Shown piece after piece: positions 1 through 10,477 of a stretch of DNA of 64,000 nucleotides. How positions within the stretch are numbered: position 1 is the stretch's first letter; every line of letters begins with the position of its first letter. The notes under the pieces are model-generated. The model was given only the letters and a program-made list of their open reading frames with translations, searched no databases and was not told the DNA's origin. The position numbers and the translations under genes are program-made. This DNA is from Aquimarina mycalae (GTDB lineage Bacteria > Bacteroidota > Bacteroidia > Flavobacteriales > Flavobacteriaceae), in the NCBI RefSeq assembly GCF_029906345.1, contig NZ_JARYGY010000003.1, forward strand, positions 1 to 64,000, written 5' to 3'.

Positions 1-114
1 GAAAAAGAAAAAAACAATAATATTTTTTATACTTTTATAATCACAAAACCGCTCTTTTTAGAACCTGTTTTACTATGCGCAATTTAAACAGGAATGGATG
101 GGTCAAATTCATAG

Positions 115-582
115 GAATCTCCACTCACAGCTCTATTTTTTCTTAGTCGATTTAATACAATTACTGTTTCAGATCGTCCCAAAAGTGGTTTCGTGGCTCT
201 AGCATTAAGTTTAATTGGTTCTATTGGTATATTCCTAGCTGGTATATATTCCTGTGATGTTGGATGTTCACCTCCCGAAGAACTAGCAACGATTGAACAG
301 AAATTACATGATAGTTGGAGTATAATTGGTCTATTTGCTCTGCTATTTTCTATTCCTTTTTGGTCGTATCATCTTAGAAGCTTCAACCAAAATCGAGGGC
401 ATACTTGGTATTCAATAGCCACTACAATTATAGGCATATTTGCAATGGCAATGATGATTATTTCATTAGAAGATAGATCAGGCACAGGCATGTATCAACG
501 AATATTTGTTGGAAATTTATGGCTTTGGGTTGGTGTTTTTGCATGGAAATCTTGGCAAGACAAATTTCAAAAAAAGATTTAA
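115..582 (+). pseudogene. 5'-truncated DUF998-like integral membrane protein
   Basis: The longest start-codon reading is a 129-residue protein from a GTG at 193, but the same frame is open upstream to a stop at 112-114 with no ATG. It has about four hydrophobic helices, a CDVGCSP motif after the first helix, a conserved His in the following loop (KLHDSW) and a C-terminal GMYQRIFVGNLWLW segment. This pattern resembles the DUF998 family of roughly 200-residue membrane proteins of unknown function. The expected first helix and N-terminal loop are missing, and the 1.2 kb downstream is gene-free, so I read it as a decayed fragment. It could instead be a short functional protein started at the GTG. 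Confidence 0.5.
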
Positions 583-1697
<1,115 letters not shown>

Positions 1698-1726
1698 AAA
1701 ACCTCATACTTGTCGTATGAGGTTTT
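1698..1726 (-). terminator. Rho-independent terminator of the SnoaL-like lipoprotein gene
   Basis: A perfect 12-bp stem (AAAACCTCATAC at 1698-1709 pairing with 1715-1726, 5-nt loop) is followed on the minus strand by a run of T (A-run at 1694-1700 on plus). It lies 45 bp past the stop of the minus-strand gene ending at 1771. Confidence 0.85.
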
Positions 1727-1770
1727 GCAATTAGTACAATATGATGTTTGGGGTTATCAATACATATCGT

Positions 1771-2649
1771 TTATTCAGAAAAGTTGAACTTTCCATTAGT
1801 ATTCTTTCTATCAGCTTCTGGCATAATTGTTTCTACAACATCCCAATGTTCCACAATTTTTCCGTTTTCAACTCTAAACAAGTCATAAAATGATGTATGT
1901 TGATCTCCTAATGTTCCTTCACTGATAGTAAGTACAAAATTTCCTTCTCCTAATACCTTATGCACTTTGGTATATACCATAGCGATTCCTTGTTTTGCCA
2001 TCGCTTCTAATGCTTTGCCCAAACCTGATAAACCATTAGCGATATCTGGATTGTGTTGTATATAGTTATCTCCTTCGATGTAGTTTTGTATTTTATCCAT
2101 TTCTCCTTTTAGTAAAATGGTAGTAACAAAATCCTGAACCAATTCTTTATTAGCATCTGTTTTATCGAGGTCAGTAACCGTGGTTGGTCCATCAGTTTGT
2201 GAGTTTCCACTTGGATTTACAGGTTTTACATCGATTAAATTATCCCAATGTTCTACAATCTTTCCGTCTTCATATCTAAAAACATCAAATCCTATTTTTG
2301 GGCCAAAAAAATCATATATAGTATGTGTAAATGTATATGCACCATCCGTAAATGATCGTACTACATTTGCTTTAAAACCTCCTTCTGGAGCGTGTTGCAT
2401 AACTGCTCCAAATCCTTCTAACCCATCTCCTATTGCCAGATTATGTTGTATATATTTGTTTGGATTGATATATCCTATTGCGTTTTGATCTCCTGTTTCT
2501 AAACTAGTTAATAATGCAACTGCTTTTTCTTTGTTTGATATTTCCATAGGTTTAGTTGTTTCGGTATTAATTTCTACTTTTTCTTTGTGTTCTGTTTTGC
2601 ATGATATTATCATTAGGATACATGCGCTTACTATTAATGTGTGTTTCAT
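1771..2649 (-). CDS. Lipoprotein with two tandem SnoaL-like (NTF2 fold) domains
   Basis: I chose the ATG at 2649 rather than 2688 because it puts a lipoprotein signal (MKHTLIV...LMIISC) at the N terminus; the Cys of IISC would be lipidated. The mature protein contains two similar domains of about 120 residues. Each carries a YIQHN motif, a glycine-rich GDGLEGFG or ANGLSGLG turn, and a closing RxEDGKIVEHWD or RVENGKIVEHWD strand, typical of the SnoaL-like/NTF2 superfamily. Known members bind or isomerise small hydrophobic ligands; no substrate can be named here. It lies 97 bp after the AraC-type regulator gene on the same strand, which may control it, and ends in a clear terminator. Confidence 0.8.
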   Translation of the reverse strand: MKHTLIVSACILMIISCKTEHKEKVEINTETTKPMEISNKEKAVALLTSLETGDQNAIGYINPNKYIQHNLAIGDGLEGFGAVMQHAPEGGFKANVVRSFTDGAYTFTHTIYDFFGPKIGFDVFRYEDGKIVEHWDNLIDVKPVNPSGNSQTDGPTTVTDLDKTDANKELVQDFVTTILLKGEMDKIQNYIEGDNYIQHNPDIANGLSGLGKALEAMAKQGIAMVYTKVHKVLGEGNFVLTISEGTLGDQHTSFYDLFRVENGKIVEHWDVVETIMPEADRKNTNGKFNFSE

Positions 2650-2746
2650 AGTGTGATTAATTATTGATACCACAAAACTATGATCCATAGGGTGTTTGAA
2701 AAAGGTGAAACAATTCTAAAAAATGGTTAATATAGAACCAGAATGT

Positions 2747-3625
2747 TTATTTGTGTAGTTTTTTAAATGAATTTGGGGTTAATCCTGTAAATTTCTTGAA
2801 GTACTTTACAAAGTTTGTAGGTTCATTAAACCCTAACTGAAAAGCCAATTCATTACTTTTAACAGTAGAATTTATGAGTTTTCTTTTGGCTTCTAAAATG
2901 ATAAATGCGTCGATAAAATTTTTAGCAGTAGTATCAACAATTTCTTTACAAATTACATTTAAGTGTTTATAGGTGATGTTTAATTTTGAAGCATAATAAT
3001 CAGCATTCCTGCTATGTGTAAAATCACTTGCGACTAAGTTCTTAAACGCCAAAAAGGTTTCTAATTTGTCTGTATGTTGTATATGAAATGTTTGATACTG
3101 TTTCAGTTGTTCTAATTTTGAAAAGATAATACCATATAAAGCATCACACACTTTCAGTGTATTAACCTCTTTAGTTTCCTGGGTATATTCTTTATAAAGA
3201 AGATGTATATAGGTTATCACATTCGAAGTGCTTGGTATCTGAATCCTAGGAGAAAACAAATGTGAATTAAATAAACGTATGATTTCATTATTAGATAGTT
3301 TATTTAACTGCGCTGTTAGGAAATCTTCTGTAAACAATATGATAAAACCGCTAAGGTTTTCAGTAAATTTAAAAGCATTAATTTGTCCCTTTGATACATG
3401 AATTAAGGTGTTTTCTTGTACTTCGTGCCACACAAAATCTATTAAATGTTTACTTTTTCCTTTGGTATAGTATACTAACAGGTTAAACTCTAACTGATGT
3501 GCTTTTTCTATATCATGATCTATAATATCCTTTCTTGTAAGCAAATTTTCGATCGTAATAATCTCCAAACCATAATGCGCGATATGATTTGATTTAAAAG
3601 CAATATTAGGTATTTCTTCTAGCAT
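2747..3625 (-). CDS. AraC family transcriptional regulator
   Basis: A 292-residue protein with an N-terminal cupin-like sensing domain (about residues 15-160) and a C-terminal AraC double helix-turn-helix (about 195-290). The second HTH reads SNELAFQLGFNEPTNFVKYF followed by KKFTGLTPNSFKK, the canonical AraC signature. It sits directly upstream of the SnoaL-like lipoprotein gene on the same strand, the likely target or operon partner. The effector is unknown. Confidence 0.92.
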   Translation of the reverse strand: MLEEIPNIAFKSNHIAHYGLEIITIENLLTRKDIIDHDIEKAHQLEFNLLVYYTKGKSKHLIDFVWHEVQENTLIHVSKGQINAFKFTENLSGFIILFTEDFLTAQLNKLSNNEIIRLFNSHLFSPRIQIPSTSNVITYIHLLYKEYTQETKEVNTLKVCDALYGIIFSKLEQLKQYQTFHIQHTDKLETFLAFKNLVASDFTHSRNADYYASKLNITYKHLNVICKEIVDTTAKNFIDAFIILEAKRKLINSTVKSNELAFQLGFNEPTNFVKYFKKFTGLTPNSFKKLHK

Positions 3626-3671
3626 GGATACGATCGATAAGGTGTATATGAGAATATTACAATATAATTAT

Positions 3672-3989
3672 TTAGGGTCTAACGATACGTTTAATTCCCC
3701 ACATAGCTTTGTCTTCATTTTTGACACTTGTACTTAAGACAATCTTTTTTGAAGCACTACAAATGGCATGAACTCTTTCTTCAGTAAGATTGTTATGACT
3801 TGCAATGGCTCTGGTACTTCTCCACTGTTTCTGGCTATCCTTATTCGTAGTTGCTTCTGTCAACCAGGCTTCTATTTTATGAGTATCCCTTCGTTCTTTA
3901 TATCTTTTTATCAAATAATTTATACCAATAAGTGCCACAGCGCCAACAACGGCAATGATGAGACCTTCATAAATTCTAGATGGATCCAT
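3672..3989 (-). CDS. Small single-pass membrane protein of unknown function
   Basis: A 105-residue protein with one transmembrane helix near the N terminus (about residues 9-27, LIIAVVGAVALIGINYLI), then a basic stretch and a predicted cytosolic domain. The C-terminal part (RAIASHNNLTEERVHAICSA) could be a small winged-helix-like fold, as NLTEERV resembles the start of a recognition helix. I do not recognise the family. It is 46 bp upstream of the AraC gene on the same strand. Confidence 0.65.
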   Translation of the reverse strand: MDPSRIYEGLIIAVVGAVALIGINYLIKRYKERRDTHKIEAWLTEATTNKDSQKQWRSTRAIASHNNLTEERVHAICSASKKIVLSTSVKNEDKAMWGIKRIVRP

Positions 3990-4089
3990 TGGATATGGTT
4001 TTGTTTATGATATTAAAAATAAACAAAATTCTATAAGCACTATAACATATAAAGGTAGATAATCAAAGCTAAATATCTTTTAATGAGTA

Positions 4090-5016
4090 CTATTTACGCC
4101 ATTCGCCCTTTGCCGCTTCCAGATCTTTTATAAATATAGGATTATCAGACATTGCGGTAAGCATTCGATGTGCCAACACCCTTGCTCCTTCTTCATCACT
4201 TGGGTAATGAATTCCCATGATTTCTCTGGATTCTCCTACTTCATAGGCAATCGCCAAAAATTCCTTTCTTTTTTCTGGTATGAGTTCACTCCAAGCAAAA
4301 GCTTGTATATATGTCCATAAGGTGTGACCGCTCGCAAAAGATGGTGACGAAATTCTGGCTAATGGTTCTAATGTAGGCTCTAAATGATATGGTCTTGGTC
4401 TTAATAAATGATATTTGACAGTAAATTCCATTAACCTCATATCTTTAGTAATCCCTTTTAATAATTTGGCAGTTGCTGGATAATTTTCTGCAGTGGTTGT
4501 GTTTCCTAGTACTGTACGTCCTTCATAAAATAAATAGTCTAGGTTTTGTTGATGTCGTGGATGGTTTTTTAGAACATCAGCATGAGGCCAATACCCTATT
4601 GGAGCTAATACATGTAATGATCGATCTTCTTGAGATTTGGTTCTTTTGTTTTGCCACGACAACAAAAATTCTAACTCAGCTTTGGTTTGATCTGAGCTAT
4701 TGGCAGGATATTGTATACTGTTCTTTAGTTTTGTTACCTGTGCAGGCGTTAGATATGCTGGTGTAACCATAGTATAGATAAGAGATCCACTACTGTATTT
4801 TTCTGGCGGAAATATAATATCATCCAAAGCTGCTCTTTTAGAATTGGGCTTGCTATTTAGTTTTTGTAAAGTAGCATAATGTTGTTGCGCGGCTTCTAGC
4901 GGATGTATTGTTTGAGCAGAAACTACGAGCACATTAAGTAGTAATATAAAGGATAGTATATATATACTGTTAGTGTAAACAGATCCTCTTCTAAAATATA
5001 AGTTGTTATTTTTCAT
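4090..5016 (-). CDS. PAP2 superfamily acid phosphatase (class A type)
   Basis: A 308-residue exported protein with a signal segment at about residues 16-34 (ending VVSAQ). All three PAP2/haloperoxidase motifs are visible: K201-x6-R208-P209 (KYHLLRPRP), SGH at 229-231 (FASGH, where H231 is the general acid) and SR-x5-H-x3-D at 263-274 (H270 is the nucleophile, D274 its partner). The family hydrolyses phosphomonoesters or lipid phosphates; the layout resembles periplasmic class A non-specific acid phosphatases more than membrane-embedded PAP2 enzymes. Flanked by a small membrane protein gene and an ArsR gene, both on the minus strand. Confidence 0.9.
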   Translation of the reverse strand: MKNNNLYFRRGSVYTNSIYILSFILLLNVLVVSAQTIHPLEAAQQHYATLQKLNSKPNSKRAALDDIIFPPEKYSSGSLIYTMVTPAYLTPAQVTKLKNSIQYPANSSDQTKAELEFLLSWQNKRTKSQEDRSLHVLAPIGYWPHADVLKNHPRHQQNLDYLFYEGRTVLGNTTTAENYPATAKLLKGITKDMRLMEFTVKYHLLRPRPYHLEPTLEPLARISSPSFASGHTLWTYIQAFAWSELIPEKRKEFLAIAYEVGESREIMGIHYPSDEEGARVLAHRMLTAMSDNPIFIKDLEAAKGEWRK

Positions 5017-5126
5017 GGTTTTATGTATTAAATCGTTTATAAGCGATATACGAATTTAAAATAATACACATACCTCACAAAATGTTTAACAATAAAATAT
5101 GAAACTACTATGAATAGAAAAGTGAA

Positions 5127-5450
5127 CTATATATTAAACGAAGCACCAAACTCCTTTAATAACTCCTTGTTTACATAATAATACGTGAATTTATCCTTAC
5201 TTTCTGTAATAAAAAGTCCAGAATCCTTTAGAATCTTCACATGTTGAGAAATAGTAGACTGAGAATAATCAAACATATCCACTAGGTCTTTATTACAGGT
5301 AACATTATCCACTCCTTCTCCAGAATTTTTGGTGCTCAAATATCGAACAAGTGCTACTCGAAGTGGATGCGCTAGTGCGTTGGCTATGGTAGCAATTTTA
5401 TGATCTTCTTCATTTATATATTTACTGGATATTTCAGCCCTAATTCTCAT
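5127..5450 (-). CDS. ArsR family winged-helix transcriptional regulator
   Basis: A 107-residue winged-helix protein. LAHPLRVALVRYLS is the typical first-helix region of ArsR repressors and DYSQSTISQHVKILKDSGL is the recognition helix and turn. The usual CxC metal site is absent (only one Cys, at NVTCNK), so it is probably not a classical arsenic or cadmium sensor. Located 110 bp upstream of the PAP2 phosphatase gene on the same strand. Confidence 0.88.
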   Translation of the reverse strand: MRIRAEISSKYINEEDHKIATIANALAHPLRVALVRYLSTKNSGEGVDNVTCNKDLVDMFDYSQSTISQHVKILKDSGLFITESKDKFTYYYVNKELLKEFGASFNI

Positions 5451-5698
5451 GCACTACTGATTTATAACAAATATACAGCTTATTAGAGAACTCTCTTTTT
5501 AGATCTATTAATTTGCCAAATGTACACATACAATTTGTTCTAATTTTTATTCAAATTCGTCAAAAAAGCCAAATAAAATGGTTAAGACATATCACCGATA
5601 TGGTCTTTCCATTCAATTGAAAAAAAGATAAAATAATAGGGAATTTATGGATCAATTTGTGCTAAATTTAGGGAGATTAACCTCTTAAATTAACACAA

Positions 5699-8600
5699 AT
5701 GAAATTAAAACTTGTATTTCTAACAGCATTCCTTGTCGTCACATGTATGACTCAGGCGCAACAAGGTAAAACTAAAGCTTTTTTCCATGGAAAAGTATCC
5801 TCTGTAGAGTATGTTTCTTCTATGACATCAAGGCCAAATGATCTTCTTCCTTCTGATAATTCAGTAAAAGAAATTAAAGATAAGAGATCCTTAGGCAATC
5901 AAATTAAATCGGGTAAAGACCCTCAAGCTAAAGATGATTATTTTGCAAAAAATAAACATCAAAAAGAACAAAGTGTACAACGAGCTCCAGCTAGTTTAGT
6001 TTTTGACAGTTACAGTTCGGGTTCCAATCCAACGGATCCTTCATTGGCCGTTGGTCCTAATCATGTGATGGTGGTTTACAATACTGGATTTATGATTTAT
6101 GATAAATCGGGGAATCAATTATTAGGACAAACCTCTCCTAACCCAGCGATTTTCCCTTCTGGTGGTTGTTGTGACCTTACTGTATCTTATGATAACGCAG
6201 CCGATCGATGGGTGCTTTCATTCTTAGGATCTGGTGCTCAGGTTGCAGTTTCTGATGGACCTAATCCATTAACTGCTGGATGGTTTGTGTATAATATTTC
6301 CGGAATTCAGGATTATCAAAAACTATCGGTATGGAGTGATGGATATTATATTACGGAAAATACGGGTGGTACTAATAAATTATGGGCCTTAGAAAGAGAT
6401 GCTATGTTAGCAGGAGATCCTAATGCTCAGATTATTGGTTTTAACCTTCCAGGAATTGTAACCAGTGGATTTTTTAGTCCGCAAGCATTAAATGTTACGA
6501 ATGGTAATTTACCTGCTCCTGGAGGTGCTACTATAGTATATTTACAAGATAACGCTTGGAGCGGAGTATCTGTGGATCATATTAAGGTTTGGACTGCCGA
6601 TGTAAACTGGAGTAATCCAGGAAGTTCTACAGTATCTAGTCCACAGCAAATCAATACAACACCATTTATTAGTGTGTTTGACGGAGGAAGCTTTTCTAAT
6701 TTGGCACAGCCTAATGGAGGTTCTTCTATTGATGCGTTACAAGCTACGATCATGAATCAAGCTCAATTTAGAAAATTTGCTACCCATAACTCTGCGATAT
6801 TTAATTTTGTTGTAGATACTGATGCCAGTTCTGGAGAGCTTGCGGGAGTACGTTGGTATGAATTTAGACAAAGCGGAGATAATCAGCCTTGGTCATTATA
6901 CCAAGAAGGAACATATACCGCACCAGACGGTAGACATGCATGGAATGCAAGTCTTGCTATGGATGGTCAAGGTAATATAGGAATGGGATATACATCTATG
7001 TCTGGTCCCACTACTCCATCAACAGTTCGAGTAAGTTCATATTTTACAGGTAGATTAAGTTCTGATCCATTAGGAACAATGACCAGTGCAGAAGGTTTGA
7101 TCGCCAATGGTAATGGAAATTTTACAACCAGTACTAGATATGGAGATTATAGTAAGATCGATGTGGATCCATCAGACGATGCTTCTTTTTGGTTTATTAA
7201 TGAATATATTAATAGTGGTAGAAAAGGTGTTGTTGGTAAATTCCAAATAGAAGCAGGTACTCCTGATACTGAAGCTCCTACAGATCCTACAAATTTAGTT
7301 GCCAATGCTATTACAGCTTCAGGAGCGACATTGAATTGGACTGCTTCTACAGATAATGTAGCTGTGGCACGTTATAATATCTCAATTGGAGGCACATCAG
7401 TAGGTTCTGCTACAACCACTAGCTTTGATGTTACGGGACTTTCTCCTTTAACATCATATACTGCATCAGTAACTGCCGAAGATGCTGCCGGAAATGTTTC
7501 AGGCGCTGCTACGGTATCATTCACAACACTGGATGCAGGAAGCAACACCTATTGTGATTCTGCAAGTACCAATGTAAATGACGAGTTTATTAGTAATGTG
7601 CAGTTAAATACCATCAATAATAATTCTGGTGCACAGTTTTATTCTGATTTCACATCAAGTGCTACTGATCTAAATGAAGGTCAAACCTATACTATAAGTG
7701 TAACTCCAACTTGGACTGGAACAGTGTATGCAGAAGGATATGCCGTTTGGATTGACTATAATAACAATGGTGATTTTGAAGATGCTGGTGAATTAGTTTG
7801 GTCTAAATCACCTTCTACCAATACCAATAATAGTGGTTCATTTACTGTTCCTACGGGAACTTCAGAAACTGCGGTTCGAATGAGAGTGTCTATGAAATAT
7901 AATGACATCCCAACTTCTTGCGAAACCTTTACGTATGGAGAAGTTGAAGATTATACAGTAAATCTTGGAACTGGCGGTGGCGGACCATCCGGAGAAATTG
8001 CAGCTTACTTTTTTGAAACAGGTTTACAAGGTTGGATAGATGGAGGAAGCGATTGTGCACGTATCAATAATAGTGCTCGTGCTTTTGAAGGTAATTATTC
8101 CATTAGACTTCGTGACAATAGTTCTTCTTCTAATGCGGTATCACCAACACTTGATTTAACAGGAAATACACAGGTATCTATAGAATTCCACACCTTTGCG
8201 AATGCTATGGAAAATGGAGAAGATTACTTTGTTGAATTTTTTAATGGATCCACTTATCAGGTAATTGGTCAATATGTAACAGGTACTGATTTTAACAATG
8301 GTTCTTTCTTTACAGATACCATCGTATTGGACGCTGGAACCTATAATTTTAATGCAAATAATCGATTCCGTATTCGTTGTGATGCTAGTGTAAATAATGA
8401 TCAGGTGTATTTTGATCAAATTATTATTACTGGTGATAATGCAAGAGCAACTACTACTCCAGATAGTCCGGAAACTATAGATGATTCGGCTGCCGTAGTA
8501 TCCTTTACCAGAACAGCTGATAAAAACATTGTATTATATCCAAGTCCTGCAAATTCTATATTAAATATAGAAATTCAGGATGGAGAATATGATGAAATTA

Positions 8601-8758
8601 TTATGATTTCTACTAGTGGAGCCATCGTTAAAACGATCAATCCAAAAGTAGATTCTCTTTCTGTAGATGTGTCTCAATTTGCATCAGGAATATATTTTGC
8701 AAGATTCACTACTCCTGAAGGATTAGCTATTACCAAAAGGTTTATGATCGAGAAGTGA
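5699..8758 (+). CDS. T9SS-secreted multidomain protein (Fn3, GEVEDY, MAM-like, C-terminal sorting domain)
   Basis: A 1019-residue protein with a Sec signal peptide (MKLKLVFLTAFLVVTCMTQA). The N-terminal half (about 90-515) is a beta-rich domain opening with DPSLAVGPNHVMVVYNTGF, possibly a propeller. A fibronectin type III domain follows (about 520-608), then a GEVEDY domain (about 615-756, ending in GEVEDYTVNL), a jelly-roll MAM/CBM-like domain (about 769-915) and a T9SS type A sorting domain (about 945-1019, opening VLYPSPANSILNIE). The C-terminal domain would direct export through T9SS and attachment to the cell surface. No catalytic motif was recognised, so adhesin or hydrolase both remain possible. 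It is monocistronic and ends in a strong terminator. Confidence 0.88.
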   Translation: MKLKLVFLTAFLVVTCMTQAQQGKTKAFFHGKVSSVEYVSSMTSRPNDLLPSDNSVKEIKDKRSLGNQIKSGKDPQAKDDYFAKNKHQKEQSVQRAPASLVFDSYSSGSNPTDPSLAVGPNHVMVVYNTGFMIYDKSGNQLLGQTSPNPAIFPSGGCCDLTVSYDNAADRWVLSFLGSGAQVAVSDGPNPLTAGWFVYNISGIQDYQKLSVWSDGYYITENTGGTNKLWALERDAMLAGDPNAQIIGFNLPGIVTSGFFSPQALNVTNGNLPAPGGATIVYLQDNAWSGVSVDHIKVWTADVNWSNPGSSTVSSPQQINTTPFISVFDGGSFSNLAQPNGGSSIDALQATIMNQAQFRKFATHNSAIFNFVVDTDASSGELAGVRWYEFRQSGDNQPWSLYQEGTYTAPDGRHAWNASLAMDGQGNIGMGYTSMSGPTTPSTVRVSSYFTGRLSSDPLGTMTSAEGLIANGNGNFTTSTRYGDYSKIDVDPSDDASFWFINEYINSGRKGVVGKFQIEAGTPDTEAPTDPTNLVANAITASGATLNWTASTDNVAVARYNISIGGTSVGSATTTSFDVTGLSPLTSYTASVTAEDAAGNVSGAATVSFTTLDAGSNTYCDSASTNVNDEFISNVQLNTINNNSGAQFYSDFTSSATDLNEGQTYTISVTPTWTGTVYAEGYAVWIDYNNNGDFEDAGELVWSKSPSTNTNNSGSFTVPTGTSETAVRMRVSMKYNDIPTSCETFTYGEVEDYTVNLGTGGGGPSGEIAAYFFETGLQGWIDGGSDCARINNSARAFEGNYSIRLRDNSSSSNAVSPTLDLTGNTQVSIEFHTFANAMENGEDYFVEFFNGSTYQVIGQYVTGTDFNNGSFFTDTIVLDAGTYNFNANNRFRIRCDASVNNDQVYFDQIIITGDNARATTTPDSPETIDDSAAVVSFTRTADKNIVLYPSPANSILNIEIQDGEYDEIIMISTSGAIVKTINPKVDSLSVDVSQFASGIYFARFTTPEGLAITKRFMIEK

Positions 8759-8785
8759 TTCATTATCAAATAGCTAACAAATAAA

Positions 8786-8818
8786 AAAAGGCTGTCTAAT
8801 TAAAATGGACAGCCTTTT
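8786..8818 (+). terminator. Rho-independent terminator after the T9SS-secreted protein gene
   Basis: An 11-bp perfect stem (AAAAGGCTGTC at 8786-8796 with GACAGCCTTTT at 8808-8818), with an 11-nt loop, followed by T-rich sequence. It separates the secreted-protein gene from the PqqD operon. Confidence 0.88.
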
Positions 8819-8878
8819 ACTTTTTAATGAAACATATATGGTTTCAAACTTGTATTGTTATTGTATACAGTACATCTT

Positions 8879-8907
8879 TTGTGATATGTTAAATATAATT
8901 ATCTTTA
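8879..8907 (+). promoter_or_regulatory. Candidate sigma-A promoter of the PqqD-like operon
   Basis: TTG at 8879-8881 (within TTTTG) is followed after 18 nt by TATCTTTA at 8900-8907, close to the Bacteroidota consensus TTG-N19-TAnnTTTG but with A instead of the final G. It is placed between the upstream terminator and the first gene, giving a leader of about 75 nt. Weak on its own. Confidence 0.4.
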
Positions 8908-8987
8908 CTTGCATATGATATGACTATCTAAGATCATGAATACATATTTTAACTAAATAAAGCCTTCACTCTTAAACATCTAACTTT

Positions 8988-9419
8988 ATGCGATATTTAA
9001 TTAATACTCCAATGGTAATTGCCGATATTATGGATGACGAAATAATTATTCTTAATATGGAAAGCGGTAAATATTATAGTGCTATGAATACTGGAGCAAT
9101 TGCATGGCAAACGTTATCTAATGGATATACCATAGAAGAAGCATCAGAAATAATATCAAAACATTTTGCTATCTCAAACGATTTGGTTCTTAAAGATTTG
9201 AATACAATTTCAACTCAATTCTTAGCTGATGGATTGATTATGACTAGTGAAGTTAAGAAACCAGTGATTAACGTCGATGTTAGTGCATATAAAACTTACA
9301 CTACTCCAGAAATTACTACATATACAGATATGGAGAAGCTATTACTTATGGATCCAGTTCATGAAGTTGAAAATATGGGATGGCCTAATAAAAAAGAACA
9401 AAAGGATACTACAAAATAA
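8988..9419 (+). CDS. PqqD-like RiPP recognition protein with leader-like C-terminal tail
   Basis: Residues 1-85 fit the PqqD fold, a small winged-helix domain used as the RiPP recognition element: DDEIIILNMESGKYYSAMN, then TGAIAWQTLSNG and TIEEASEIISKHF. Unlike PqqD proper (about 90 residues), this 143-residue protein continues with a low-structure tail. Within it, residues 101-133 contain Y-x-x-P-x-I (YTTPEI, 104-109), YTDMEKLLLMDPVHEV and a closing GWP. Y-x-x-P-x-L/I is the core of lasso-peptide leader sequences, so the tail may be a built-in substrate. It is the first gene of a six-gene operon and its stop overlaps the kinase start by 1 nt (TAATG). Family assignment is fairly firm; the substrate role is inference. 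Confidence 0.8.
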   Translation: MRYLINTPMVIADIMDDEIIILNMESGKYYSAMNTGAIAWQTLSNGYTIEEASEIISKHFAISNDLVLKDLNTISTQFLADGLIMTSEVKKPVINVDVSAYKTYTTPEITTYTDMEKLLLMDPVHEVENMGWPNKKEQKDTTK

Positions 9420-10477
9420 TGTTAGCTGAGTATTTTAATTTATTACAAGATACTTTCTCTAAGGCTGCTACTGAAACTATCCAACATAGTATTTCTGTTG
9501 CTGGTAAAAACGTAAACCTCAGGTTTGCGAATTCGCGCTTAGCAAGTAAACTGTTACCTGCATTAGCTCATCTTGATGAAGCAATCGGTAATCAAACGGA
9601 TTTAACTGTTAGTATTTGGGATTATAAATCCAGTGGCATTCCTTTACCAAAATCACCTTCTTTTAAAGGTGATTTCACTAAACTAGATAAGGGTATTGGA
9701 TATAATATGCGCTATAGTGATATCCATAAACCTAGATTCATATATGTACCAACGGGTCTTGGGTTTATGTGTTTATTTGATCCTATATCTAAACATGCTT
9801 TTTATTGGTATCCAGATGTTGAAGCACTGCCCTATTATGAAAGAGGCGCACCCATGCATACCTTATTTGATTGGTGGTTGGCCTCACAAGGAATGTTGTT
9901 GACACATGCAGCTGCCATTGGCAATCATGATGGCGGAGTTCTGATCGTAGGAAAAGGTGGGCAAGGCAAATCTACTACCGCTATATCAAGTTTATGGAGT
10001 GATGGTCTTTATTATATATCAGACGATTATTTGATATTAGAGAATGTATCAAGCCCTAAAGTATATAGTTTATATAATACCGGAAAATTAGATTATGAAC
10101 ATGTACAGACCAAACTACCACACTTATTACCTTTATTAGATAATCCATTAAGTGCTAAAGAAGAAAAAGGGCTATTTTTTTTTAATAGAACACATAGATC
10201 AAAGATAAAATCTTCCTTACAGCTTACTAGTGCTATATTACCACAAGTGACTACTCAAAAACATACTACGATTTCATCCATAAAACCTATGAAATTATTA
10301 ATAGGATTGGCAGCTAGTACGATGTACCAATCATCAGGGAGCAATGCTGAAGGATTGAAAATATTAACAAAAACCATATCAGATTTACCTTGCTATGCTC
10401 TGAATATAGGACAAAACTTAGATGAAATATCTAAAAGTATAAAGGAAATAATAGACCAGCATCATGTCGTATACTAA
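9419..10477 (+). CDS. HprK-related kinase (P-loop, PqqD-associated type)
   Basis: A 352-residue cytosolic protein related to the C-terminal kinase domain of HPr kinase/phosphorylase. Visible elements are the strand with H163 (LLTHAAAIG), a Walker A loop GKGGQGKST (about 178-186) and the acidic SDDYLIL motif (201-207), in the order found in HprK. The N-terminal 150 residues are not HprK-like. In lasso clusters such as paeninodin's, HprK-like kinases phosphorylate the peptide; no HPr (ptsH) gene is nearby, so a peptide or protein substrate is more likely than sugar regulation. Overlaps the PqqD gene by 1 nt and the next gene by 14 nt, which suggests translational coupling. Confidence 0.82.
   Translation: MLAEYFNLLQDTFSKAATETIQHSISVAGKNVNLRFANSRLASKLLPALAHLDEAIGNQTDLTVSIWDYKSSGIPLPKSPSFKGDFTKLDKGIGYNMRYSDIHKPRFIYVPTGLGFMCLFDPISKHAFYWYPDVEALPYYERGAPMHTLFDWWLASQGMLLTHAAAIGNHDGGVLIVGKGGQGKSTTAISSLWSDGLYYISDDYLILENVSSPKVYSLYNTGKLDYEHVQTKLPHLLPLLDNPLSAKEEKGLFFFNRTHRSKIKSSLQLTSAILPQVTTQKHTTISSIKPMKLLIGLAASTMYQSSGSNAEGLKILTKTISDLPCYALNIGQNLDEISKSIKEIIDQHHVVY

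Noticed and set aside
8827..8892. 21-codon ORF before the PqqD gene as a separate RiPP precursor
   Set aside because: It starts within about 10 bp after a strong terminator stem and lies upstream of the candidate promoter's -7 box, has a hydrophobic sequence with no leader motif, and is not better than chance.
9419..10477. Genuine HPr kinase/phosphorylase of a PTS regulatory system
   Set aside because: No HPr or EI gene is nearby, the N-terminal half is not HprK-like, and the operon partners are PqqD and glycosyltransferases.
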